From assembly GCF_002027555.1 (NCBI RefSeq), contig NZ_MXAP01000117.1, positions 1-15,309 on the forward strand: 15,309 nucleotides of DNA. Reading direction: 5' to 3'. Numbering within the stretch: the first letter of the stretch is position 1; each line of letters starts with the position of its first letter. A model generated the notes under the pieces. That model had not been told where the DNA came from. It saw nothing but the letters and a program-made list of their open reading frames with translations, and did not search any database. A program made the translations under genes and the position numbers. Shown here piece after piece: positions 6,409-13,525 of the stretch. The stretch comes from Moraxella equi (GTDB lineage: Bacteria > Pseudomonadota > Gammaproteobacteria > Pseudomonadales > Moraxellaceae).

Positions 6409-7476
6409 ATGAGCAATAAAAACTGCTGTGGGGGTAATTGCCACACCGACAACCAAACCCCACAATTAAATAACCCACAAATTGACATTAAAAAAATGCC
6501 CAATTTGACCGCCACGCACAAACAAACAAGCATGGCGGACAAAGCCCCTTTTCAATGGGAATTTTTATTGCCAAAATATTGGGGGGTTTGGTTTGCCTTG
6601 ATGATATTTTTACCGCTTATTTATTTACCCCTTCGTATCCAGTTTTGGCTTGGCAGAAAAATTGGCGAATTGGCGTATATACTAATAAAAAGACGGGTCA
6701 AAGATACGCTCACGAATCTAACCCTTGCCTTTCCTGATAAATCAGATGATGAAAAAGTATTAATTGCCAAACAGGTTTTTGTCAATCAAGGCATTGGTAT
6801 TTTTGAGACGCTAAATGCATGGTTTCGCCCCAATGTTTTTAAACACACGTTTAGCATTTCAGGTTTACAGCATTTAATTACTGCCCAAAAAGAAAATAAA
6901 GCAGTGATATTATTGGGTGGGCATTTTACGACATTAGATTTGGGTGGGCGGTTATGTACGCAGTTTTTCCCTGCCGATTGTATGTACCGCAAACAAAACA
7001 ACCCACTTTTGGAATGGTTTATTTATAATGGTCGCCGTCATATTTTTGACGAACAAATCAATAGCCGTGATATGAAAAAACTCATTAGTCGGATTAAAGA
7101 CGGCAAAGTGATATGGTATAGCCCTGACCAAGATTTTGGCTTGGAGCATGGGGTTATGGCGACATTTTTTGGTGTGCCGTCTGCAACCATTACCGCCCAA
7201 AGGCGATTTGCCGGTATGAATAAAAAAAATCCGCCTGTTTTTATCGCTTTTGATATGATTCGCCAGACGCCTGACAACATCCCCAAAGACAAACGTCCGC
7301 ATTATCATATTAGCCTATCGCCTGTCATTGAAAATTACCCTAGCGATGATGAAGTGGCGGACGCCCAGCGTATTAACGACATCATGGAGCAAAGCATCAA
7401 AAAAGACATCGCCCAATGGATGTGGTTTCATCGGCGGTTTAAAACGCAGGCGGACGGAACGGATTATTATGGGTAA
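6409..7476 (+). CDS. lpxL: Lipid A biosynthesis lauroyl-type acyltransferase (LpxL/HtrB family) with Cys-rich N-terminal extension
   Basis: LpxL-family enzymes sit on the inner face of the inner membrane and transfer a secondary acyl chain from acyl-ACP to Kdo2-lipid IVA. The 355-residue product has a membrane-entering segment at about 58-78 (WGVWFALMIFLPLIYLPL) and the catalytic H-x4-D at H172/D177 (GGHFTTLDLGG). Other family blocks include MYRKQNNPLLEW, WYSPDQDFG and, near the end, WMWFHRRFKT. The first 41 residues are extra compared with E. coli LpxL (306 residues) and carry CCGGNCH at 6-12. The ATG at 6409 has an AGG about 10 bases upstream, while the internal ATG at residue 42 has no ribosome binding site. 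It would nevertheless give a standard-length enzyme. The acyl chain length specificity cannot be read from sequence. Confidence 0.92.
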   Translation: MSNKNCCGGNCHTDNQTPQLNNPQIDIKKMPNLTATHKQTSMADKAPFQWEFLLPKYWGVWFALMIFLPLIYLPLRIQFWLGRKIGELAYILIKRRVKDTLTNLTLAFPDKSDDEKVLIAKQVFVNQGIGIFETLNAWFRPNVFKHTFSISGLQHLITAQKENKAVILLGGHFTTLDLGGRLCTQFFPADCMYRKQNNPLLEWFIYNGRRHIFDEQINSRDMKKLISRIKDGKVIWYSPDQDFGLEHGVMATFFGVPSATITAQRRFAGMNKKNPPVFIAFDMIRQTPDNIPKDKRPHYHISLSPVIENYPSDDEVADAQRINDIMEQSIKKDIAQWMWFHRRFKTQADGTDYYG

Positions 7477-7490
7477 TTTTACCGCCAAAT

Positions 7491-7516
7491 AAACCACATG
7501 AATACACCATTGGTTT
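7491..7516. repeat. Small inverted repeat between converging genes
   Basis: AAACCA (7491-7496) and TGGTTT (7511-7516) can form a 6-bp stem between the lpxL stop and the stop of the converging HEPN-like gene, which lies only 2 bp away. Its place suggests a weak two-way terminator, but there is no T-run on either strand. Confidence 0.25.
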
Positions 7517-7518
7517 GC

Positions 7519-8883
7519 TTAACCACTAAGACCCATTAGTCTTCGTTTTAGTGCAAGTATTTCATTAAAACCATTTTGACGAATATTGGCAAAAAGGCTA
7601 CTTACCCTATCCAAATCCTGTATACCAAGCCTTTGAGTGTGCATGGCTTTATTGCGAATATTTCCAAGAGTCTTCCAATTTGATAAAAATGTATTAAAAT
7701 CCCCCATATTCCTAAATTCTTGTGGTAAGTTGTTGTTTCTTAATAAATGCTCTGCAACCAGTGCCATTTGACCAATGGCAGGAGGAATAAACTTTCCTTC
7801 TTTTTTGTGATTAAAATCAATAGGTCTAGGATTATTAATATGATTGGGAGTATAAGAAAATTTGCCATGACCAAGAAATGGTCTATTAAAATAGTGTGGC
7901 ATATCAATTCCTAGAGTTTCACGCACATATTGCACCCATGAGAGATTTGTTTCAATCTCAAAAATTTTTGTGATTGGTAATATGCCAATAGAAGAATCTA
8001 TCCCGTTGCCAAATCTTTGAATAATAGGCATAATATTATTAAATGTACGATAGAGCAACTGGCTTTCTGTGTCAAAGTGCATTCCTAGTTCATCACAGTT
8101 TTCATTATTATTAGCCAACCTAGTAGAGACAAATAACAAATACTGACTAATGCGATTTTCGATAATTATACGTTCTTCATCGTTTTCATCAAGATGTCGA
8201 ATACTCTCTTTTAAAGAATTGATATTATTTCTAATTTTATCTCTTGCAGTAGCGAATATCTCTTGATTGCTATTCAGATTAAATGAATATAAGTCCACCA
8301 AAGCATCAGCGATAGACATAATCTGATTTACATAAAACTCATCGTTTTCAATATTAATATTTCTGATTAGTTGTAAATATCTTTCATCATTAAACTGATT
8401 AAACAATTCAAAAGTATTATCGCAAAAATCACTAATACTCTCAAATTGCTGTTCTAGGTGAATATGATTGGTTCTTATTACTCTAAAACCATTGAAAGTC
8501 AGATTATTCCCCAAAAGAATAACGGGTAAATCATTATAATTAATATTTAGATACTGACAAAATCCATAAATATCCAATTGAGACTGATTTTGGTCAATAG
8601 CATCAGCAAAAGGTTGGTGATAAAATCTATTACGAGTGCGTCTTCGCCAGTTATCAGATGGTTGAGCTAGGGTAAAAAATAAAAAATTTTCCCCTGTAGT
8701 CCTATCAAGTCTTTCAAAAAAATTATTGATAAAACGGTCAAATTGCATATGGCAAACAGGGTCGTGAACTACCACAGCAAACAACTTAAACTGTTGCGAT
8801 AACTCCCTATAGTGGGAGTTATTTCTATGTTTATTGTCAGTAATAGCTACTAAAGCTTCGTAAGAATTCATTGGATACCCCAT
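7519..8883 (-). CDS. Unrecognised protein: thioredoxin-like N-terminal pattern and C-terminal HEPN-like RNase motif
   Basis: I do not recognise this 454-residue protein. Residues about 32-165 follow a thioredoxin-like order: strand LFAVVVH, helix, strand NFLFFTL, helix, NDLPVILL (a proline just before a strand, as in the thioredoxin cis-Pro loop), strand GFRVIRT, helix. The CxxC site is missing; only C44 lies near its expected place. Residues 165-300 are mostly charged helix. Near the C-terminus, GNIRNKAMHTQR contains R410-N-K-A-M-H415, the R-x4-H arrangement of HEPN domains, many of which are RNases in toxin and defence systems. The start at 8883 has an AAGGA ribosome binding site and sits 29 bases after a predicted transcription start; the longer in-frame ATG at 8940 lies within the promoter. 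GC in sampled lines is about 28-30%, against 48% in trpS, suggesting transfer. Function is unproven. Confidence 0.7.
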   Translation of the reverse strand: MGYPMNSYEALVAITDNKHRNNSHYRELSQQFKLFAVVVHDPVCHMQFDRFINNFFERLDRTTGENFLFFTLAQPSDNWRRRTRNRFYHQPFADAIDQNQSQLDIYGFCQYLNINYNDLPVILLGNNLTFNGFRVIRTNHIHLEQQFESISDFCDNTFELFNQFNDERYLQLIRNINIENDEFYVNQIMSIADALVDLYSFNLNSNQEIFATARDKIRNNINSLKESIRHLDENDEERIIIENRISQYLLFVSTRLANNNENCDELGMHFDTESQLLYRTFNNIMPIIQRFGNGIDSSIGILPITKIFEIETNLSWVQYVRETLGIDMPHYFNRPFLGHGKFSYTPNHINNPRPIDFNHKKEGKFIPPAIGQMALVAEHLLRNNNLPQEFRNMGDFNTFLSNWKTLGNIRNKAMHTQRLGIQDLDRVSSLFANIRQNGFNEILALKRRLMGLSG

Positions 8884-8918
8884 TGCTTTTTCCTTAATTG
8901 TCCGTAAAATTATTATAA

Positions 8919-8947
8919 ATTTTAACATGAGCATTTTCATAATACAA
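8919..8947 (-). promoter_or_regulatory. Promoter for the HEPN-like gene
   Basis: On the minus strand TTGTAT (8942-8947) and TAAAAT (8919-8924) are spaced by 17 bases. Initiation near 8912 gives a 29-base leader to the ATG at 8883 and rules out the ATG at 8940. The region is AT-rich, so chance matches are possible. Confidence 0.5.
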
Positions 8948-8962
8948 TCAAATATTTTTGTG

Positions 8963-8989
8963 TTGTCATGTTTGAAAATCTGCTATAAT
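8963..8989 (+). promoter_or_regulatory. Extended -10 promoter for trpS
   Basis: TGCTATAAT (8981-8989) is a perfect extended -10, with TTGTCA (8963-8968) 15 bases upstream as a short-spaced -35. Initiation near 8996 gives a leader of about 22 bases to the trpS ATG. It is divergent from the promoter of the HEPN-like gene. Confidence 0.55.
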
Positions 8990-9017
8990 CCATCTTTTAA
9001 AAACCTATGGAAAAACC

Positions 9018-10058
9018 ATGACCACCAAACGCATTTTAACAGGCATTACCACCACAGGCATTCCCCATTTGGGCAACTATGTTGGGGCGATTCGTCCTGC
9101 CATTCAAGCGGTACAAAATTCCGATGATGACGCTTTTTTCTTTTTGGCGGATTATCACGGGATTATCAAATGTTTTGACCCTGATGAGATTCATCGCTCC
9201 ACCAAAGCCATTGCCGCCACTTGGATTGCCTGCGGTCTTGACCCCGAAAAAGTTACCTTTTATCGCCAGTCGGACATTCCCGAGATTCCCGAGCTTGCGT
9301 GGATATTAAACTGCTCTTGTGCTAAGGGTCTCATGAACCGAGCCCACGCCTACAAAGCGAGCGTGGACATAAACCTTGCCAAAGAAGACACGGACGCTGA
9401 TTTTGGGATTAGCATGGGGCTGTTTAGCTATCCTGTGCTGATGAGTGCGGACATTTTGATGTTTAACGCCACGCACGTCCCTGTCGGCAAAGACCAGATT
9501 CAACACATTGAAATGGCACGGGACATCGCAGGGACGTTTAATTTTAAATACAAAGAGCTGTTCACGCTCCCCACTGCCGTAACGGACGAAAACACGCCCC
9601 TACTGACAGGGCTTGACGGTCGCAAAATGAGCAAATCCTATGGCAACACCATTCCGCTCTTTGGGGACGGCAACCCCACCATTGACCCACAAAAGGCGTT
9701 AAAAAAAGCAATCGGGCAAATCGTAACCAACTCCCAAGCTCCCGAAGAACCTAAAAATCCTGATGAATGTAATATTTTTGAGATTTATAAAGCCTTTGCC
9801 ACGCCTGATGAGATAAATGCCCTTGCTGAGCATTATAGACGTGGTATTGGTTGGGGGGAGGCTAAGGAGATTTTGTTCAATAAGATTGACGGTGAGATTG
9901 CTCCCATGCGTGAAAAATACGCTCATCTTATGGCAAATCCTAAGGAGCTTGAAGAGATTTTGCAAATGGGGGCGGTTAAGGCTCGCCGTGTCGCCCAAAA
10001 ACAACTGGATAAAACCAGACGTGCGATTGGGATTAAACCGCTTGCGAAGTTGAAATAA
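9018..10058 (+). CDS. trpS: Tryptophanyl-tRNA synthetase
   Basis: TrpRS charges tRNA-Trp with tryptophan using ATP in the cytosol. The 346-residue product is a class I synthetase of normal length. It carries a HIGH-type motif PHLGNYVGA (16-24), the [13 protein letters not shown] block (137-149) of the tryptophan pocket, [16 protein letters not shown] (156-171) and the KMSKS loop at 203-207. The C-terminal helical region (about 225-346) is the anticodon-binding part. The ATG at 9018 follows the promoter closely, with only a weak ribosome binding site. A 58-codon gene follows after 9 bp, so trpS probably heads a transcript reaching the NERD gene and scpAB. GC is about 48% in a sampled line, clearly higher than in the divergent HEPN-like gene and the NERD gene. 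Confidence 0.97.
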   Translation: MTTKRILTGITTTGIPHLGNYVGAIRPAIQAVQNSDDDAFFFLADYHGIIKCFDPDEIHRSTKAIAATWIACGLDPEKVTFYRQSDIPEIPELAWILNCSCAKGLMNRAHAYKASVDINLAKEDTDADFGISMGLFSYPVLMSADILMFNATHVPVGKDQIQHIEMARDIAGTFNFKYKELFTLPTAVTDENTPLLTGLDGRKMSKSYGNTIPLFGDGNPTIDPQKALKKAIGQIVTNSQAPEEPKNPDECNIFEIYKAFATPDEINALAEHYRRGIGWGEAKEILFNKIDGEIAPMREKYAHLMANPKELEEILQMGAVKARRVAQKQLDKTRRAIGIKPLAKLK

Positions 10059-10067
10059 GGAAAAGTC

Positions 10068-10244
10068 ATGCGAATTTCTTTTGAAGAATTTTTAAAATCT
10101 GACATTCAAAAACAGGAAATTGAGCCAATTATCCCTATGGATTTGGACAGTCAAAATCCTGCGGTACATAGATTGATTAAAAATTCTGCCAGACGGGTTA
10201 TTAAACAGCACCAAAAAGAAATTAAAGCATTAAAGTATAAGTGA
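10068..10244 (+). CDS. Short hypothetical protein, 58 residues
   Basis: A complete reading frame from ATG at 10068 to TGA at 10242-10244 encodes 58 residues. It starts 9 bp after the trpS stop and is preceded by a good AAGGA ribosome binding site 7 bases from the ATG. The acidic N-terminal half (MRISFEEFLKSDIQ...) is followed by a strongly basic predicted helix (about 33-58, with SARRVIKQHQKEIKALKYK), giving a two-part charge layout. No membrane helix or known motif is visible. The next gene (NERD) begins 10 bp later, so it sits in the middle of a tightly packed operon. I do not recognise a family. The context and ribosome binding site make it likely to be translated. Confidence 0.65.
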   Translation: MRISFEEFLKSDIQKQEIEPIIPMDLDSQNPAVHRLIKNSARRVIKQHQKEIKALKYK

Positions 10245-10254
10245 AGTTAAAATA

Positions 10255-10890
10255 ATGGACATATTACCCATTTTCTTAAATTCGCTCAAACCACTTTTAT
10301 GGTTTTTGCCAATTTTATTTCTCATTGCCTTTTTAAAATCACCCTTTTTCAAAGGGTGGTTTGGCGAGAAACTGGTTAATATAAAATCCAATCGCACTCT
10401 ACCAAAAGATATTTATCATACCTTTCATGATGTTTTGATTGAAGATAATTTGGGTATGACGCAAATTGACCACATTTATATTTCAAAATTTGGTATTTTC
10501 GTGATTGAAACCAAAAATTACAAAGGTTGGATTTACGGCAAAGCTCACGACAAAGAATGGACAAAAAATGTTTATGGTAAAAAACACCCTTTTCAAAACC
10601 CACTTCATCAAAATTACCGACACATCAAAGCCTTAGAAAAAACTTTGAATTTAGCAAATGATTATTTTCATTCTGTTATTGTTTTTGCTGGTAATTGTGA
10701 ATTAAAAAGCTCTTTTCCTGATAACATTTGTTACTTATCAAATTTTACGGATTATATTTTATCCATAAAAGAACCCATACTTTGCCAAGATGAGATAGAG
10801 CGTTTAATTCATTTATTAAACATGAAAAGATTGAAAAATAATAAAATCAATAAAAAAGAACACATCAAACATTTAAGGCAAACCCATTAA
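10255..10890 (+). CDS. Membrane-anchored NERD (nuclease-related) domain protein
   Basis: NERD domains belong to the restriction-endonuclease-like fold and are predicted DNA-processing nucleases. The 211-residue product has an N-terminal membrane helix (about 10-28, LKPLLWFLPILFLIAFL) followed by the NERD core at about 34-160. The likely catalytic D72 (QIDHIYIS) and E85-T-K87 (GIFVIETKNYKG) are present, as is the family block NPLHQNYRHIKAL (115-127). A zinc-ribbon tail found in some NERD proteins is missing; the C-terminus is Lys/Asn-rich. The ATG has only a weak AAG-type ribosome binding site and lies 10 bp after the 58-codon gene. The stop codon directly touches the scpA ATG. A sampled line has about 28% GC against 47% in scpA, so it may be a later insertion in a trpS-scpAB operon. 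Its biological role is unknown. Confidence 0.85.
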   Translation: MDILPIFLNSLKPLLWFLPILFLIAFLKSPFFKGWFGEKLVNIKSNRTLPKDIYHTFHDVLIEDNLGMTQIDHIYISKFGIFVIETKNYKGWIYGKAHDKEWTKNVYGKKHPFQNPLHQNYRHIKALEKTLNLANDYFHSVIVFAGNCELKSSFPDNICYLSNFTDYILSIKEPILCQDEIERLIHLLNMKRLKNNKINKKEHIKHLRQTH

Positions 10891-11805
10891 ATGACCGACA
10901 CCACCCAACCCGACACCCCTATCCGTATTTTTGATACGCCTGTTTCATCCTTGCCTGATGATTTATATATTCCGCCCCAAGCATTTGCGATATGGCTTGA
11001 ACAATTTGCAGGCCCGCTTGATTTTTTGTTGTATTTGGTCAAAAAGAATAATTTTGATTTGACCGAAACCGCCATTTTGCCGATTACCGAGCAATATTTG
11101 ACTTATATCAAAGAGCTTGATGATACTTATTTTGAATTGGCGGGCGATTATTTGCTTATGGCAAGTACGCTCATCGCCATAAAAAGCGAACTTTTGCTCC
11201 CCCAACCACAAATCACAGGCGAAGAGCTAAGCCCCAAAGCACGACTCATCAGACGGCTAGAAGAATATGCCCAAATCAAAGAAGCCAGTCGCCGATTAGA
11301 TAGCCTAATCCGCCTAGAACGTGATGTGTTTTTGGCATTTACGAGCCTGCCTAGTAGCGAAGCCATGAAAGCCGAACTGCCAAGCTACTCGCCCCAGATA
11401 CTTATCAATAGCTTGATTACTATGCAAATCAAGCCTGATTATCAAATGCACCACATCAAGACCGACCCTGTGCCACTACCTGAGCGTATCGCCAAGATTA
11501 GCCTGATGTTAAGCCAACAAGGTTCTGGCACGTTTGCTGAGTTGCTCGATGAAACGCAGGGGCGTGTGGGCGTGGTCGTGAGTTTTGTGGCGGTGCTTGA
11601 ACTTCTAAAACGGGGGCTGATTGGCTTTGCTGACGGTGATGACGCCCTGCTAAAAAGCGAGATAAATGTGGACATCGCCCAGAGTTTTCAGCTTGAAGTC
11701 ATGGACGCCCCCACGTCCAAAAAAGGCAAGCAAAAAGACCCTTTATTTAACATCAATAACACTGGCTTTGACTTGTCCGAGCAGACTTTATATTGGCTTC
11801 ATTAA
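10891..11805 (+). CDS. scpA: Segregation and condensation protein ScpA (kleisin)
   Basis: ScpA is the kleisin that bridges the heads of the SMC dimer and binds ScpB, forming the condensin complex for chromosome compaction and segregation. The 304-residue product has the N-terminal signature FAGPLDFLLYLVKKNNFDL (39-57), the ITEQYLTYI helix (65-73) and AGDYLLMASTLIAIKSELLLP (84-104). The C-terminal winged helix is at about 210-245 (GTFAELLDETQGRVGVVVSF...LLKRGLIGF). It is somewhat longer than the commonest form because of about 30 N-terminal residues before the conserved part. The ATG abuts the NERD stop codon with no spacer; an AAGG lies about 12 bases upstream within the NERD gene, so translation is likely coupled. 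scpB follows after 15 bp. Confidence 0.94.
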   Translation: MTDTTQPDTPIRIFDTPVSSLPDDLYIPPQAFAIWLEQFAGPLDFLLYLVKKNNFDLTETAILPITEQYLTYIKELDDTYFELAGDYLLMASTLIAIKSELLLPQPQITGEELSPKARLIRRLEEYAQIKEASRRLDSLIRLERDVFLAFTSLPSSEAMKAELPSYSPQILINSLITMQIKPDYQMHHIKTDPVPLPERIAKISLMLSQQGSGTFAELLDETQGRVGVVVSFVAVLELLKRGLIGFADGDDALLKSEINVDIAQSFQLEVMDAPTSKKGKQKDPLFNINNTGFDLSEQTLYWLH

Positions 11806-11820
11806 TCATTAGGCAATCGT

Positions 11821-12429
11821 ATGCAAAACAACCAACCTTTATCCACGCTTACACCCAACAGCGACAGCGACAATATCGCTGACGACATCAAAAACACCCA
11901 CGCCACTGCCACAGCGTTAAGTCGCTATATTGAAGTACTACTGCACGCCAGCGAGTCGCCTTTGACGGCAGATGATTTAAAAAAACATTTAATGATAAGC
12001 CAAGATGAATTTGACGTGGCACTGGCGGTGCTAGAAGAGCGTTTGTCGCACAGCGTGCTGACCCTTGCCAAGACCGCCAGTGGCTATCGCTTGCAAATCA
12101 AGGACTCGTACAGTCGCATTATTCATCAGGTGTTCCCCGAACGCCAAGAGACCCTAAGCCAAGCCCTGTTAGAGACCCTAAGTGTCATCGCTTATAAACA
12201 GCCTGTAACTCGCTCGGACATCGAGCATATTCGTGGCGTGAGCGTGTCTAGCCATATCTTACGCCAACTGTTTGATAAGGGTTGGATTATGGAGAAGGGA
12301 CATAAAGACGTGTTGGGTCGCCCTGCCTTATTGCACACCACAAAGGCATTTTTAGACGCATTTGGTTTGACTGATTTAAAAGAATTACCCGAATTGCCTG
12401 ATTTGGAAAATTTTAAAGTGGGCGGGTAG
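11821..12429 (+). CDS. scpB: Segregation and condensation protein ScpB
   Basis: ScpB forms a dimer of winged-helix proteins that binds ScpA in the SMC-ScpAB complex. The 202-residue product has a low-complexity polar N-terminus (1-33), a first winged helix (about 35-105, RYIEVLLHASESPLTADDL) and a second with the family hallmark LSQALLETLSVIAYKQPVTRSDIEHIRGV (112-140). The GRPALLHTTKAFLDAFGL block (167-183) comes next, and it ends in a leucine/proline-rich LKELPELPDLENF tail. An AGG lies 7 bases before the ATG. It is the last gene of the plus-strand run that begins at trpS. No clear GC-rich terminator follows; a 24-bp palindromic repeat lies about 117 bp downstream. Confidence 0.95.
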   Translation: MQNNQPLSTLTPNSDSDNIADDIKNTHATATALSRYIEVLLHASESPLTADDLKKHLMISQDEFDVALAVLEERLSHSVLTLAKTASGYRLQIKDSYSRIIHQVFPERQETLSQALLETLSVIAYKQPVTRSDIEHIRGVSVSSHILRQLFDKGWIMEKGHKDVLGRPALLHTTKAFLDAFGLTDLKELPELPDLENFKVGG

Positions 12430-12484
12430 GGCTCATATTAAAATGACTGATTTCATAATATTGGGTTGTCTATAAAGTATTATC

Positions 12485-12522
12485 TTAATTTCTTTTAAAT
12501 CATTGATTTTAATTTCTTTTAA
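12485..12522. repeat. 14-bp direct repeat with adjoining AT palindrome
   Basis: TTAATTTCTTTTAA occurs exactly at 12485-12498 and 12509-12522, a 24-bp period. It is immediately followed by the perfect AT-only palindrome AATTTAAT-att-ATTAAATT (12521-12539). The whole 12430-12683 spacer between scpB and the converging DUF1275 gene is strongly AT-rich and holds no gene that I can see. Confidence 0.4.
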
Positions 12523-12545
12523 TTTAATATTATTAAATTGGGATA

Positions 12546-12569
12546 TGTAGGGGCGAATTATATTCGCCC
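12546..12569 (+). repeat. 24-bp TGTAGGG palindromic repeat, copy 4
   Basis: This copy begins TGTAGGGGCGAATT and ends ATTCGCCC. It has the best dyad of the four: GGGCGAAT (12551-12558) and ATTCGCCC (12562-12569) pair perfectly around a 3-base loop. It lies between the converging scpB and DUF1275 genes, 11 kb from the other three copies, which shows that the unit is dispersed. Confidence 0.65.
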
Positions 12570-12683
12570 AAATATTCATTAAAAAATACATTTTTAAAAT
12601 TACAAGTATTTAATTAATCATATTTTAATGATCAATTTACAATTAATATTAAAATTTCCCCTATTAATTTTTAAACCCCCACC

Positions 12684-13394
12684 CTATCTTTTTCTTTTGC
12701 GTTTTATTATCATGAATTTAATCATACGCTCGGAGCGGTGAAACCATTTTTCCATATGCACATAACCCATTGCTGACAGAAAAATAATGGTAATGGGTAG
12801 GAGCATTGACCAATAGCCATATTTGACATATAGCCACACCGCCACAAAGCCGCCGCCAAAAAATCCCCACCATAACGCACTTTGTAGCACCACTTTGGCA
12901 AGGCTGACCTTTCGCCCCACAAGCCAATGCCCCACCGTCGCCCCCAAATCGGACGTTACTCCTGTCAAATGCGTGGTACGCACCACCGCCCCGTGATAGG
13001 TTGCCACCATAGAGTTTTGTAGTCCGCACGCCATGGCGATGAGCATTTGCCCGTAGTCGTTGCCCGACAGATACAGCCACAGACTGCCACAGAGCAGGAC
13101 GAATTCTAAGTACATGGCATAGCCATAATGACGCTTGATGTGTAGCTCGCTACCCCCGATAATCATGCCACTTAGCACCGAGCCAAGCCAAAACGAGCCC
13201 ACCGACACGAGCAGTAGCCACAGGTTTTCCCAGTCATGATGAAAGGACGTTACCGCCAGCAGGCTGATATTGCCCGTAACGTGTGATGCCGAAACGTGGG
13301 TAAACCCCATGAGTGCGGTTGTGTTCAAAATGCCAGCACTAAATGCCAGCACCACCGCCCCACACAGTACCCAAGTGGGAAGTTGGTTTTGCAT
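12684..13394 (-). CDS. DUF1275 (YoaK-like) integral membrane protein
   Basis: DUF1275 proteins are small inner-membrane proteins of unknown function, sometimes discussed as transporters. The 236-residue product has about six predicted membrane helices (around residues 8-28, 58-80, 94-110, 114-130, 166-188 and 194-210). The family block ACGLQNSMVATYHGAVVRTTHLTGVTSDLGA is present at 122-152. The N-terminal half has SASHVTGNISLLA (35-47), which echoes VRTTHLTGVTSDLGA in the second half, pointing to an internal duplication typical of this family. The tail (220-236) is very basic (IIKRKRKR), consistent with a cytoplasmic end. The ribosome binding site before the ATG is weak. It lies downstream of fabI on the same strand but behind a strong terminator, so it probably has its own promoter. 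Confidence 0.85.
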   Translation of the reverse strand: MQNQLPTWVLCGAVVLAFSAGILNTTALMGFTHVSASHVTGNISLLAVTSFHHDWENLWLLLVSVGSFWLGSVLSGMIIGGSELHIKRHYGYAMYLEFVLLCGSLWLYLSGNDYGQMLIAMACGLQNSMVATYHGAVVRTTHLTGVTSDLGATVGHWLVGRKVSLAKVVLQSALWWGFFGGGFVAVWLYVKYGYWSMLLPITIIFLSAMGYVHMEKWFHRSERMIKFMIIKRKRKR

Positions 13395-13443
13395 GACCGA
13401 TAAATGAGTGATAACAAACCAATTAGTTTACAAAACTTTGGAC

Positions 13444-13486
13444 AAAAATAAAAGCACACAACACAAGACGTGCTTGATTGTGTGCT
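13444..13486 (-). terminator. Rho-independent terminator of fabI
   Basis: On the minus strand AGCACACAA (complement of 13478-13486) pairs with TTGTGTGCT (complement of 13453-13461). An inner CAAG/CTTG stem and a short loop extend the hairpin. A TTTTATTTTT tract follows immediately. It lies 40 bp beyond the fabI stop and should insulate the DUF1275 gene. Confidence 0.85.
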
Positions 13487-13525
13487 GTTAAAATGTTACA
13501 AAATTTTACAAACCTTGGGCGTGCC

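Noticed and set aside
8884..8940. 19-residue N-terminal extension of the HEPN-like protein
   Set aside because: The upstream ATG lies between the -35 and -10 boxes of the predicted promoter and has no ribosome binding site, whereas 8883 has AAGGA.
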